Below are positions 33,961-42,189 of a DNA stretch of 64,000 nucleotides, piece by piece. Position numbers and translations under genes: made by a program. The stretch comes from Streptomyces tailanensis (GTDB lineage: Bacteria > Actinomycetota > Actinomycetes > Streptomycetales > Streptomycetaceae). The notes under the pieces were generated by a model. That model was given only the letters and a program-made list of their open reading frames with translations. It was not told the DNA's origin and made no database searches. The DNA lies in the NCBI RefSeq assembly GCF_008386495.1, contig NZ_VTHJ01000044.1, forward strand, positions 103,413 through 167,412, written 5' to 3'. How positions within the stretch are numbered: the stretch's first letter is position 1; each line of letters starts with the position of its first letter.

Positions 33961-35042
33961 CTACGGCGGCTCAGGCCGCACGGACGGGTCAGGTCCCGTC
34001 GCCCCGGCGATATGGCGGTCGCGTTCGGCACGGCAGTCTCGGCACCAAGTTCCCTCCGGCGCGCGGAAGGCACGATCACAGCCGCCCGCGCAGTCCACCA
34101 TGCTGTACGACGGGGACGGCTCGACGTCCGGAGCCGGGGCCCGGGGAACCTCCGGCAAGGGCGGCAGCGGTGGTGGCAGCAGTTCCCGCAGCCGGTAGGC
34201 GAGAAAGCTGGCCGGATTCTTGAGGAGGGCGGGAATGTCGGCCGTCATGGCGTGGTGCACCGCGGCTCTGCTGGCACCGTTGTCGAGCCAGGCGATGACG
34301 GCCGGAGTGAGGCGGCGAACGTCCCGCTGCGAGAGCGTGAACCGGTCGTCGGTACGACGCAGGCCCACGAGCAGGGCGACGGCCTTGTCGTGGTGCTCGC
34401 TGTTGGACGGCTCGGGTCCGGGGGGCTCGGGTGCGGGCGGTGCGAGGTCTTTGTGGCCGGGCTCGTCATTCACGACCGGCGGGACGGAAACCGCAGGGGT
34501 GACGGGGGCGACAGGGCCCGTGGAAGCATCGGGAGCTTCCGGAACCACGGGCGCTGAGGGAGCCAGGGAGGCAGTGGGCCCCACGGAGACGGCGGAAGCA
34601 ACTCCGTCGGCCGGGCTGGGCCTCACCACCGCGACGGCGACGACCGGCCCGCCCGCCACCCCCTCACGGGCTCGCGTGAGCGCCGGAGCGTTGTACGCGT
34701 ACGTACGCGTGACCACGCGCCCACCGTCGGCCCGCTCGCGCACCCGCTCGATATAGCCGTGCGCCTCCAGCTCACGCAGGGCGAAGGCGATCCGGTCCCG
34801 GCCCTCGGGAAAACGCTCGGCAAGGGTACGGATGTCGGCGGAGGCGCCTTGGGGCAGCGAAAGGATGTGGGTCCGAGCCCGATGGCGGTCAGGGACAACT
34901 CTCGGTGCTGCGCGAGGTGGTTGCCGATGATCGTAAACCGGTCAGGCTGGTACTCCCTGATGTGGGTGACCCCGGAATGGGTGGTGCTTCGCCGAACAGG
35001 CGGCTGCGGGCGCACCGCGCCGCTAGGCTTGGTCTCAGCCAT
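33961..35042 (-). pseudogene. Winged-helix/HTH DNA-binding protein, one frameshift
   Basis: Two frames make one protein. From ATG 35042: MAETKPSGAVRPQPPVRRST, then DRFTIIGNHLAQHRELSLTAIGL. Near 34872 the frame changes to THILSLPQGASADIRTLAERFPEGRDRIAFALRELEAHGYIERVRERADGGRVVTRTY, a replication-initiator-like winged helix common in Streptomyces. A Val/Pro/Ala-rich linker and a C-terminal zinc-knuckle-like CAGGCDRAF...WCRDC complete it. One inserted base would restore 360 codons. The shift falls in GGGCTCGGACCC; it is either decay or assembly error. Confidence 0.75.
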
Positions 35043-35429
35043 AGGGAAGAGCCTCTAGATCTTCCTCGGTGGTCAGGCCCTCGCACTGGGAGGTGGAAGT
35101 CCCGGCGGGGGCCGACGCATGTCTGCGGTTGTCTCCGCCGAGCCTGCACGCCCAAACCGCCACCGCGCCAGCCGAGTTGGGATGATTCACTCCAGCGAGT
35201 GACGAAAACGGGGTTTGGTTGGTTTGGAGGGCTTCTCTCCCAAGAGTTCTTTCTCCTTTATGGCCCGCCGCCCCGTCGCACGGCCCACCGGGACCCGGCT
35301 TTCCGGGCTCCGGTTCAGCGTTCAGCGTTCAGCGTTCAGCGTTCAGCGTTCAGCGTTCAGCGTTCAGCGTTCAGCGTTCAGCGGCCGAACGGCGCGGTGG
35401 ACACTGGATTCGTGAGTGTGCGGGGCGCG
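35043..35429. other. Intergenic region with heptamer array
   Basis: 387 bases with no supported gene. The first 150 bases are the upstream region of the broken HTH gene. Bases 35313-35382 are a perfect ten-copy GTTCAGC array. The remainder leads to the stop of the methyltransferase gene on the minus strand. No hairpin terminator for that gene was found other than the array itself. Confidence 0.55.
35313..35382. repeat. Ten perfect tandem copies of GTTCAGC
   Basis: Ten uninterrupted units of 7 bp (70 bp), beginning after CTCCG and ending before GGCCGAACG. No spacers, so not CRISPR. It lies just after the methyltransferase stop (35430, minus), i.e. in the 3' region of its transcript and in front of the HTH pseudogene. 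Seven is not a multiple of three, and no coding frame is affected. Copy number is expected to vary by slippage. Confidence 0.95.
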
Positions 35430-36104
35430 TTACGCAGGAGCCTGCGCGCGCACCATGAGCGTGCCCAGGCTCCCCGGTTCCGGAGCACTGAGGATATGGG
35501 CGTCAACGTCGGTGAAGCCGTGCCGCTTGAGGATGTCCGCCCACGTCTGCGGGGCGTACTGCCAGCGAAGCACCGTCAGCTCTCGCTCGCGCCCTTCGAG
35601 CCACTTCCCCCGCATCGGCTGAGGCCCGTGGGACCCGGCGACCGGTTCGGCCTGCGAGAAGGCAAAGACGCCGCAGGGGGACAGCCGCTTGAAGACGCAG
35701 GGAAACAGGTCCTCCGGGTCTGTGAACCACACGGCCCCCCACACCGAATAGATCGCGTCGTACTCCGTGGACGTGGACGACAGGTACGTGCACACCTCGC
35801 CGTGGACGAACGACAGTCCGGGGGTGTCCTTCCACCAGGAACGGGCACGTTCGACCTGGACAGGGGAAAAGTCGACACCGGTCACTTCGACGCCCTGATG
35901 AGCTAGGTGGGCGGCCTCCTTGCCCTCCGCCGGCCCGAGCTCCAGCGCGCGGCGGGGAGTGCCGAGGACTTCGGCGCCGGGGCCGTGGCCGGGGTACTGC
36001 GTCCAGTCGAAGCGCTCGGGCGACGGCGCCGGTTGGAGCCCTTCGCCCTTGTGAGGCTTGTACTTGTCCCAGTATTCGGCCGGTGTCATCGGCGCGTGAG
36101 GCAT
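35430..36104 (-). CDS. Class I SAM-dependent methyltransferase
   Basis: 224 residues. The start is MPHAPMTPAEYWDKYKPHKGEG. Motif I is ALELGPAEGKEAAHLA (degenerate GxGxG as E-L-G-P-A-E-G) and motif II EVTGVDFSPVQVERA with the acidic Asp. Motif IV is YDAIYSVWGAVWFTDPEDLFP. The substrate is unknown. ATG 36104 follows GAGGAG. It shares the accessory region with XRE genes and small proteins and may belong to a mobile-element cargo set. Confidence 0.85.
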   Translation of the reverse strand: MPHAPMTPAEYWDKYKPHKGEGLQPAPSPERFDWTQYPGHGPGAEVLGTPRRALELGPAEGKEAAHLAHQGVEVTGVDFSPVQVERARSWWKDTPGLSFVHGEVCTYLSSTSTEYDAIYSVWGAVWFTDPEDLFPCVFKRLSPCGVFAFSQAEPVAGSHGPQPMRGKWLEGRERELTVLRWQYAPQTWADILKRHGFTDVDAHILSAPEPGSLGTLMVRAQAPA

Positions 36105-36260
36105 GGAACTCCTCGGAAGGATGGAGTGACCGGTGTCCCTTGAGCTGGACACCGTATCCGGCCGTTCTCCCACGCACGGGCGAATGACACCACCTCGCCC
36201 GGATGCACACGCGAAGGGCCCGGGAGCGCTCAAGACGCCCCCGGGCCCGACCGGTTCAGG

Positions 36261-36701
36261 TCAGTGGCAGTCCGCCCCCGGACTGCACGGACCGCATGCG
36301 CCGTAGTCGCGCTCCCAGAGCTTCCAGTCCACTTCAAAGCCCGCGTCGGCGATGATCTGCGCCGTGCGCTCCACAGAGCCGTCGTACTTGAACTCGATCT
36401 CGGGGATGTGCTCCAGGAACTTGCCATCGAAGTGCTCCGCACAGAACTCGCGGTAGTTCTTGGTGTCGAGGATGAAGACGTGCACCGCCATGTCGATCAG
36501 GCGGCCACAGCACATCTCCAGGCCCTGGCCCCACTTCTCCATGGCCGTGATCAGGTACGAGACTGCCGCCCCGAACAGCCGGTTGGCCATCACCTCGTCC
36601 ACCGGGTGGTCACGCATCAGGAGCTGGATCTCCCGGTCCCACACCTCCCGCTTCACGTAACCCCGAGGGTCTCGAACCTTGGTGTCCACTGCTGGCGTCA
36701 T
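36261..36701 (-). CDS. Protein of unknown function (146 aa)
   Basis: 146 residues. Residues 1-40 include DPRGYVKREVWDREIQLLMRD; the middle is helical (MANRLFGAAVSYLITAMEKWGQGLEMCCGRLIDMAVHVFILD). The C-terminus is Cys-rich (ACGPCSPGADCH). I do not recognise a family. ATG 36701 follows GGAGGG. It is divergent from the XRE gene at 36894 (192 bases between starts), which may regulate it. Confidence 0.7.
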   Translation of the reverse strand: MTPAVDTKVRDPRGYVKREVWDREIQLLMRDHPVDEVMANRLFGAAVSYLITAMEKWGQGLEMCCGRLIDMAVHVFILDTKNYREFCAEHFDGKFLEHIPEIEFKYDGSVERTAQIIADAGFEVDWKLWERDYGACGPCSPGADCH

Positions 36702-36893
36702 ATTGCCCTCCGTGGCTTCGTCGGGGCCCGCCGCTCCGAGCGGGCCGTAGTGGAACGACACCACCAGCCGACAGCGCGAAGTGGTCAACTGCCCGGCCGT
36801 GCACGCAGTTTGCAGATGCTGCACACGCCGTCGACGCGCCCTTCCCCACTGGCTACCGTGGATGGGCCCGGCCCCTGGCCAGTGGGAGGCGCG

Positions 36894-38189
36894 ATGCGCA
36901 CCATGGACCCGCTGTGGAGTTCCGCTCAGGCCCGTACGCTCGTGGACCGCCAAGACCCCGGAGGACTCATCCGCATGGGCCGGGTCTGGCGGGGATGGCG
37001 GCAAGCCGACCTTGGGGCGCGTCTTGGCTGCTCCGCCTCCACCGTCTCCCGAATGGAACAACGGGGCAGCCGAACGGCTGACCTGCACCTCCTGCGCCGG
37101 GCAGCCCACGAGGTCGGCGTGCCACCCCAGGTCTTAGGAGCGGCACTCGGATTGAGCGTGCTCCAAGCCACTAGAGTGGCGGCCGATGGTCCACGTTGCG
37201 CCAAGGAGGACCCCATGCGCCGCCGGACACTGCTCGCGGCCGCCGGGCTGACGGCCCCCGCTCAGCTCCTCGCCTGCGTGGACGATGCCCTAGCGATCAC
37301 GCCTGCCCCGACCGGCTCGGCCATTCCCCTCGATACCCGCCTCACGCGGGCACGGTCTCTCTTCGACGCGGGCAGGCACACTGACCTTCTCGAAGCGCTG
37401 CCCGGGCTCCTCGCCGACGCCCATGACGCCGCCCGGTCCCGGACGGACCTTGCACACGCCCGGCTCTCATCGTGCTACAGCCTGGCCGCCCAGCTCCTCG
37501 TCAAGATCGGTCGCTACGACCGGGCCCGCCTCACCGCAGACCGCGCCACCGTCTACGCGGAACTCTCTGGCTCCCCACTGGCCACCGCCGCTGCCGCCCG
37601 GGAACTGAGTATCGTCCTGCGCCACCAGGACCAGCCGGGAGCCGCTCAGCGCCTGATCCTGAGCGCTGCCGCCCAGGTCGAGGCCACGGGGCTGAGGACT
37701 CCCGCACAGTCGGCGGCCTACGCGCAGATGCTGTGCACCACGGCGTACACGGCTGCGCGCGCCGGAGACCGGGAGCAGGCGCTGACCATGATCCGCGAAG
37801 CGTCCCAGGCCGCGCGTAATCTCCCGCAGCAAGCCCCGGCGGGACGCTTGTTCCCCATCACCCCGGCAGCCGTCGACCTCTACGAGGTCGGCGTTCACTG
37901 GGCGCTGGGTGACGCCGGGTCCGCCATCCAGGCCGGCCAGGCGTTGCACCCGGACCAGTTTCCCACCGCCGAGCGCAAGGGACGGATGCATACCGATCTC
38001 GGCCGTGCGTGGTGGCAGTGGGGCAAGCCGGAGCAGACAGCCCACGAGCTGCTTTCCGCCCTGCGCGTCTCCCCCGGAGAAGTCCGAGACCGCCCAGCCA
38101 TCCGGCAGATCGTCCGCGACCTGTCCACGCGGCACCCGCGGGTGAGCGGCGTCCGCGAGTTGGCCGTATCGACCGGCCATCGCGGCTGA
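36894..38189 (+). CDS. XRE-family regulator with TPR-like C-terminal domain
   Basis: 431 residues. The HTH (about 24-80) is LIRMGRVWRGWRQADLGARLGCSASTVSRMEQRGSR. After MRRRTLLAAAGL (about 109-120, a Tat-like look but internal) comes a roughly 290-residue helical-repeat region (RLTRARSLFDAGRHTDLLEALPGLL ... AYAQMLCTTAYTAARAGDREQALTMIREA), typical of streptomycete TPR-type regulators. It is probably a cytoplasmic signal-responsive repressor. ATG 36894 follows GGGAGG. It is divergent from the 146-residue gene. Confidence 0.88.
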   Translation: MRTMDPLWSSAQARTLVDRQDPGGLIRMGRVWRGWRQADLGARLGCSASTVSRMEQRGSRTADLHLLRRAAHEVGVPPQVLGAALGLSVLQATRVAADGPRCAKEDPMRRRTLLAAAGLTAPAQLLACVDDALAITPAPTGSAIPLDTRLTRARSLFDAGRHTDLLEALPGLLADAHDAARSRTDLAHARLSSCYSLAAQLLVKIGRYDRARLTADRATVYAELSGSPLATAAAARELSIVLRHQDQPGAAQRLILSAAAQVEATGLRTPAQSAAYAQMLCTTAYTAARAGDREQALTMIREASQAARNLPQQAPAGRLFPITPAAVDLYEVGVHWALGDAGSAIQAGQALHPDQFPTAERKGRMHTDLGRAWWQWGKPEQTAHELLSALRVSPGEVRDRPAIRQIVRDLSTRHPRVSGVRELAVSTGHRG

Positions 38190-38219
38190 GCGCCAGCCGT
38201 CGCGAGCAGGGGCGGGAGC

Positions 38220-38495
38220 TCAGGCGGGGAGATGGAGACCCCGTTGGCGCTGCATGTGAAGCTTGGCAAGGGCCGCCAGTTGTCGCTGCTCCCACGCTGA
38301 GGCCGGTCGAACCGCGACCCTGCTTGTACGCCACTCAAGGCCGGTGGGACGGGCGAGGAAGACCACCGCGCCCTGAATGCCCGTGATCCTCGCGGGCATG
38401 TCGTAGTGCCGGTCATAGACGACCTGACCAACCCTGAGTTCGTCCGCTTCCGTTCGTACTCCTCGGGCCGGTCGCCGCCCTACCGCTCTCCTCAT
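38220..38495 (-). CDS. Small protein of unknown function (91 aa), last gene of tiny-gene operon
   Basis: 91 residues, basic: MRRAVGRRPARGVRTEADE, then a beta-rich core VGQVVYDRHYDMPARITGIQGAVVFLARPTGLEWRTSRVAVRP, ending LAKLHMQRQRGLHLP. The ATG overlaps the upstream stop as ATGA, so its translation is coupled. The core resembles short SH3-like beta barrels found in streptomycete accessory genes; function unknown. Confidence 0.65.
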   Translation of the reverse strand: MRRAVGRRPARGVRTEADELRVGQVVYDRHYDMPARITGIQGAVVFLARPTGLEWRTSRVAVRPASAWEQRQLAALAKLHMQRQRGLHLPA

Positions 38496-38677
38496 CGCTC
38501 CGTCCTTCCTCGGCATCGCTCGCACTCCGGGACACGACACGGCGGGTAGTCCGACCCGGGGAGGTATACGACGCCGGAAGCCACGTCCAACGCCCCTCCG
38601 TACTCCGTCCACCACCCCGCAGGGCGGGCCCCGTACGGGGTGCCCGCGAACCGGTCGGCCGTTTCCTCCGGCGGCAT
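38492..38677 (-). CDS. Small Cys-containing protein (61 aa)
   Basis: 61 residues: MPPEETADRFAGTPYGARPAG, WWTEYGGALDVASGVVYLPG, then PCRVPECERCRGRTER with three Cys close together, suggesting metal binding. Its stop overlaps the next gene's start (ATGA), and its start lies 7 bases after the previous stop. Function unknown. Confidence 0.6.
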   Translation of the reverse strand: MPPEETADRFAGTPYGARPAGWWTEYGGALDVASGVVYLPGSDYPPCRVPECERCRGRTER

Positions 38678-38684
38678 CGCCACT

Positions 38685-38921
38685 TCACAGCCCTCGGCGA
38701 GTACGGCGGTTGGCCTCAGCCACCCGGGGAACCAGAAGCTCACGGGTGGTCGGTCGGCGGAACTCCGCCGTGTCCCACTCCTCACCGTTGGGCGCTCTCA
38801 GGGTCAACGTCGAGCCGTCCCAACTCACGACAGAACCGACGCGGCCCGTACGGGCATCGGTGGTCCAGTCCCCCAGACCGGGCACGTACGCGGGCTCCTC
38901 GTTCGTCTCGAAGGCGTTCAC
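38685..38921 (-). CDS. Small protein of unknown function (78 aa)
   Basis: 78 residues: acidic N-terminus, then GLGDWTTDARTGRVGSVVSWDGSTLTLRAPNGEEWDTAEFRRPT, a beta-rich stretch, and a basic end NRRTRRGL. Its ATG overlaps the stop of the preceding gene by 4 bases. The same type of small protein recurs beside XRE/DUF397 genes in streptomycetes; function unknown. Confidence 0.65.
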   Translation of the reverse strand: MNAFETNEEPAYVPGLGDWTTDARTGRVGSVVSWDGSTLTLRAPNGEEWDTAEFRRPTTRELLVPRVAEANRRTRRGL

Positions 38922-39136
38922 GCCGCCATCTCCTTCGCGTCCGTTGCCCGGCGGTGCGGGTGCTGACTGATCACGTCGTTGGTGCTCCGGAGGCTTACGA
39001 CGCTGCCCAACCGTCGAGCCGCTTCCCGCTTCGTCACGGCGGCAGTGCAGACGGGGCAGCCGTCCACGGGTACGGGCTCAAGGGCCGGTGCGCGCAGTGC
39101 CGGAGTCGTCGCCGGCGTCTCGCTGGTCACCCCCAC
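38918..39136 (-). CDS. Small CxxC protein (72 aa)
   Basis: 72 residues: Ala/Pro-rich start, then DGCPVCTAAVTKREAARRLGSVVSLRSTNDVISQHPHRR. The CPVC pair could bind metal or form a disulfide. Its stop overlaps the next start (ATGA), and its start lies within the last codons of the upstream gene. Function unknown. Confidence 0.6.
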   Translation of the reverse strand: MGVTSETPATTPALRAPALEPVPVDGCPVCTAAVTKREAARRLGSVVSLRSTNDVISQHPHRRATDAKEMAA

Positions 39137-39345
39137 AACCTCCTCTGAAGTCCAGCCTCAACGGCCCGCAACAGCTCGGGGGTTGGTGACGCGTAACCGG
39201 TGCGTGGAACCCACTTCGGGGCGAGTCGCCAGAAGCCACCGGCTTTTGCGAGTGCTTCCAGTTCTGCCACACCGTCAGCCGGGGCCGCCCGAGCCGTCTC
39301 TTGATCGGACACGACCGCTCCTCTCCGTAGCGCTTCCACTACCAA
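39127..39345 (-). CDS. Small protein, first gene of tiny-gene operon (72 aa)
   Basis: Up to 72 residues from ATG 39345; a later GTG (VVSDQETARAAPADG...) may be the true start. The core is ELEALAKAGGFWRLAPKWVPRTGYASPTPELLRAVEAGL, resembling a short helical DNA-associated domain. It overlaps the next gene by 10 bases. It is divergent from the XRE gene at 39419, with about 74 bases between starts, so it may be controlled by that regulator. Confidence 0.6.
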   Translation of the reverse strand: MVVEALRRGAVVSDQETARAAPADGVAELEALAKAGGFWRLAPKWVPRTGYASPTPELLRAVEAGLQRRLWG

Positions 39346-39418
39346 GCGGGTTCAGCGTGGCCTGCGGTGGGGAAACAATCAACGTGTCAGACAGGGACGA
39401 AAGATTGGTGAAAGCCCT

Positions 39419-40255
39419 TTGAACCGCAAGGAGTTGGACCCGGACAGTTCTCCCCAGGCTGCCTTCGGTGCGCGTTTGCGCAGCGCACGGGAGGAACGCG
39501 GCTGGACACAGGAGGACTTGGCGGAGCGGGTGGGATATGCCAGTTCGCATATCTCAGCCGTAGAAACTGCTCGGAAGATGCCGACCTTGCGCTTCGCGCG
39601 CAGTGTGGACCTCGCCTTCGGCATCGCGGATACAGCGGACACATTCGAGCGCCAGTGGCGCGAGATCCGCCACGGCAGCCTGTTGGAGGGTTTCCCACAG
39701 TTCGTCGACCACGAGAAGCGCGCGGCAGAGATCCGACTGTACGAAGTGGGGGTCATTCCCGGCCTGCTTCAGACGCCGGAGTACGCAACGATCGTGGCGG
39801 ACAGCGCCGTCAAGCGGGGGGCGATCACCGCCGAGCAGGCAGAGGAGCGGGTCACGCTCGTCGCGGAGCGGCAGACCGCGCTCGTCCGGACGCCCCCACC
39901 GCTGATCTTCGCGGTGCTGGACGAAAGCTGTCTGCGTCGACCCATCGGCGGACCCGCCGTCATGAACGCCCAGTTGGAGCGGCTGATCGAGTTCGCCGAG
40001 CTGCCGAACACCGTGCTCCAGATCGCTCCGTTCAGCATGGGCGAGCGCCGACCGCTCAGCCTGCCGGTCTACATCCTGACGATGGCGGACCGCTCGCTCT
40101 TGTCGTACGCCGAGTCCGCCCAGCGGGGTCATCTCGAACGAGACGGCAGGTTCGTCCTGCCCTTGCTGGCGGCCTACCATCAACTACAGGCTGAGGCTTG
40201 CTCGCAGGCGGAATCCGTGGCCATGATCAATCAGTTGCGAAAGGGCACCCCGTGA
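39419..40255 (+). CDS. XRE-family regulator, Scr1 type (HTH plus DUF5753)
   Basis: 278 residues. The HTH (about 15-75) is AFGARLRSAREERGWTQEDLAERVGYASSHISAVETARK. The DUF5753 sensor domain (about 95-270) has the family pattern IRLYEVGVIPGLLQTPEYATIV, and VLQIAPFSMGERRPLSLPVYIL. It forms a pair with the DUF397 gene that overlaps its stop (GTGA). Scr1/DUF397 pairs are abundant in Streptomyces and linked to toxin-antitoxin-like or developmental signalling. The start is uncertain: TTG 39419 is the first in-frame start. Confidence 0.9.
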   Translation: MNRKELDPDSSPQAAFGARLRSAREERGWTQEDLAERVGYASSHISAVETARKMPTLRFARSVDLAFGIADTADTFERQWREIRHGSLLEGFPQFVDHEKRAAEIRLYEVGVIPGLLQTPEYATIVADSAVKRGAITAEQAEERVTLVAERQTALVRTPPPLIFAVLDESCLRRPIGGPAVMNAQLERLIEFAELPNTVLQIAPFSMGERRPLSLPVYILTMADRSLLSYAESAQRGHLERDGRFVLPLLAAYHQLQAEACSQAESVAMINQLRKGTP

Positions 40256-40461
40256 CGACCGAATCCCCCCGTTGGTTCAAGTCCTCGTACAGTGAGAACG
40301 GCGGCGCCTGCATCGAGGTCGCCGGAAACCTCGTCGCCTCGCGCGGCGTGGTCCCCGTCCGTGACTCCAAGAACCCGAACGGTCCGGTTCTGGACGTCCC
40401 CGCCGAAGCGTTCTCGTCCTTCGTGGCGGGCATCAAGGCCGGAGAGTTCGGCTCTGTCTGA
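40252..40461 (+). CDS. DUF397-domain protein (Scr2 type)
   Basis: 69 residues: RWFKSSYSENGGACIEVAG, VPVRDSKNPNGPVL, then AFSSFVAGIKAGEF. GTG 40252 overlaps the stop of the XRE gene (GTGA), so the two are translationally coupled. After the TGA stop the same frame continues as a second copy of the C-terminal segment to 40545, which would be added by readthrough. Confidence 0.9.
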   Translation: MTTESPRWFKSSYSENGGACIEVAGNLVASRGVVPVRDSKNPNGPVLDVPAEAFSSFVAGIKAGEFGSV

Positions 40462-40545
40462 CCGCTCGGCCCGGCACTCGACTTCGAGCCCGGCGCCTGG
40501 TCGTCGTTCGTCGCTGCCGTCCGGCGTGACGAGTTCCCCGTGTGA
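40462..40545 (+). pseudogene. Duplicated DUF397 C-terminal segment, in frame after the stop
   Basis: Immediately after the DUF397 stop, the same frame reads PLGPALDFEPGAWSSFVAAV and RRDEFPV, then TGA at 40543-40545. This parallels the end of the preceding protein (GPVLDVPAEAFSSFVAGI, KAGEF). It is the tail of a second DUF397 unit lacking its own start, either a recombination remnant or a readthrough extension. Confidence 0.6.
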
Positions 40546-40563
40546 GTCTGACCCGACCACGTA

Positions 40564-40597
40564 ATGCCCCGCCGCTCTGCGAGGAGCAGCGGGGCAT
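40564..40597. terminator. Bidirectional terminator between DUF397 and hsdM
   Basis: Fourteen-base arms ATGCCCCGCCGCTC / GAGCAGCGGGGCAT with one mismatch and a 6-base loop, between convergent genes ending at 40461 and 40639. Confidence 0.8.
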
Positions 40598-40638
40598 CAC
40601 TGTCGCGTATGGCGCCGCCGTCGGCCCGGCGGCCCTGC

Positions 40639-42189
40639 TCACTGCTCTTCGGCCGGGCCCCCGCCCACCATGCTGTCCGTACCCCTCGCCTGCTGAAGCG
40701 TCTCCGCGATCGCGGCGAACTCCTCAAGCGCGGCCTGGAGGTCCTCGACGATCTCGGCGACCAGTACCTCGGGCGCGGGCAGGTTGTCCGCGTCGTCGAG
40801 GCTCGGGTCACGCAGCCAGCTGATGTCGAGGTTGGCCTTGTCGCGGGCGATCAGTTCCTCATACGAGAACGCCTTGAACCTCTCGGTCTCCACGCGCTTG
40901 GAGCGGTCCTCGCCGGGCTTGTAGCACTGGACGAAGTCCTCAAGGTGACCCCAGGTGAGCGGGTTCTGCTTGAGCGTGAAGTGCTGGGCTGTACGAAAGT
41001 CGTAGACCCACAGCTTCTCGGTCCACGGCTGGTTGGGACGAGCCGGCTTGCGTTCGAAGAACAGCACGTTGGCCTTGACACCGCCCGCGTAGAAAATGCC
41101 GGTGGGCAGGCGCAAGAGCGTGTGGACGTCGTACTCGTTGAGCAGCCGCCGCCGGATGGTCTCACCGGCTCCGCCCTCGAAGAGCACGTTGTCGGGAACG
41201 ACGACAGCGGCCCGTCCGTGGATCTCCAGCAGCGAGGCGATGTGCTGGACGAAGTTGAGCTGCTTGTTGGTCGTGGTGACCCGGAAGTCGCGCCGCTCGT
41301 ATGCGATCGCCTCGCGGGCGGCGGAGCCGTCGTCGCCGTAGACGGTGATGGACGACTTCTTCCCGAAAGGCGGGTTGGCCAGGATCAGGCTCGCGCGCTT
41401 GTCAGGCGGGGCGGCGAGGGCGTCCTTGGTTTGGACGAGGGCGGGTCCGGTGGGCTGGCCGATGCCGTGCAGGAAGAGGTTCATAGCGGCAAGACGGGCG
41501 GTGTTGCGGACCAGTTCCGTGCCCCAAATACCACCGCTGCTGAGGTGCTTGCGCTGCTCGGGGGTCAGCTGGTTGCCGTACTCGTGCAGGATGTACTCCG
41601 CAGCGGCCAACAGGAAGCCACCGGTTCCGCAGGCCGGGTCGGTGATCGTGTCGTCCGGGGTTGGGCGGACGCAGTCGATGATGGCCTGGATCAGCGACCT
41701 AGGGGTGAAGTACTGCCCCGCACCGGACTTGATGTCTTCCGCGCCCCGGGACAACAGCTCCTCGTACGCGTCACCCTTGATGTCGGTCTTCTGCCCCGAC
41801 CAGTTCTCCTTCTCGATCAGGTCCTTGACCAGGCGCTTGAGCTTGGCGGGGTCGTGGATGCGGTTCCGGGCCCCGTTGAAGATGAGGTGGAAGGTGGTGT
41901 CCTTCCGCTGGTTGCCCAAGTCATCGAGGAGTTGGGCGTAGGCGGCTTCGAGGGCGGCACCGTCGTACTTCAGTAGCTCGGGCCAGCCACGGTTCTCCCA
42001 GACCGACCCCTCGGGCATGATCTGCTCGCGGAACATCGGCGGGCGGGTCTGCGCCTCGTGCGCCATCTTGAGGAACACCAGAAGCGTCAACTGCTCGACG
42101 TAGTCGATGGTGGAGACGCCGTCGTCCCGCAGGACGTGACAGTAACTCCAGAGCTTGTCGACGAGCCGACGGGCCTCGGTCGTGGTCAC
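40639..42189 (-). CDS. hsdM: Type I restriction-modification system, DNA methyltransferase subunit
   Basis: 516 residues. The HsdM N-terminal helical domain is followed by an adenine-N6 methylase with SAM motif I DPACGTGGF (184-192) and catalytic motif IV NPPF (272-275). With HsdS it methylates the recognition sequence. The whole reading frame is intact. GTG 42189 overlaps the hsdS stop in the frame hsdS would have if repaired. It is last in the R-S-M operon. Because hsdS is broken, M probably has no specificity partner. Confidence 0.96.
   Translation of the reverse strand: MTTTEARRLVDKLWSYCHVLRDDGVSTIDYVEQLTLLVFLKMAHEAQTRPPMFREQIMPEGSVWENRGWPELLKYDGAALEAAYAQLLDDLGNQRKDTTFHLIFNGARNRIHDPAKLKRLVKDLIEKENWSGQKTDIKGDAYEELLSRGAEDIKSGAGQYFTPRSLIQAIIDCVRPTPDDTITDPACGTGGFLLAAAEYILHEYGNQLTPEQRKHLSSGGIWGTELVRNTARLAAMNLFLHGIGQPTGPALVQTKDALAAPPDKRASLILANPPFGKKSSITVYGDDGSAAREAIAYERRDFRVTTTNKQLNFVQHIASLLEIHGRAAVVVPDNVLFEGGAGETIRRRLLNEYDVHTLLRLPTGIFYAGGVKANVLFFERKPARPNQPWTEKLWVYDFRTAQHFTLKQNPLTWGHLEDFVQCYKPGEDRSKRVETERFKAFSYEELIARDKANLDISWLRDPSLDDADNLPAPEVLVAEIVEDLQAALEEFAAIAETLQQARGTDSMVGGGPAEEQ

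Noticed and set aside
35313..35382. CRISPR array
   Set aside because: Repeat unit is 7 bp with no spacers; it is a simple tandem repeat.
37189..37270. Tat signal peptide (MRRRTLLAAAGL) in the XRE protein
   Set aside because: It is internal, after an HTH domain in the same frame, and lacks the full twin-arginine pattern; probably a helix linking domains.
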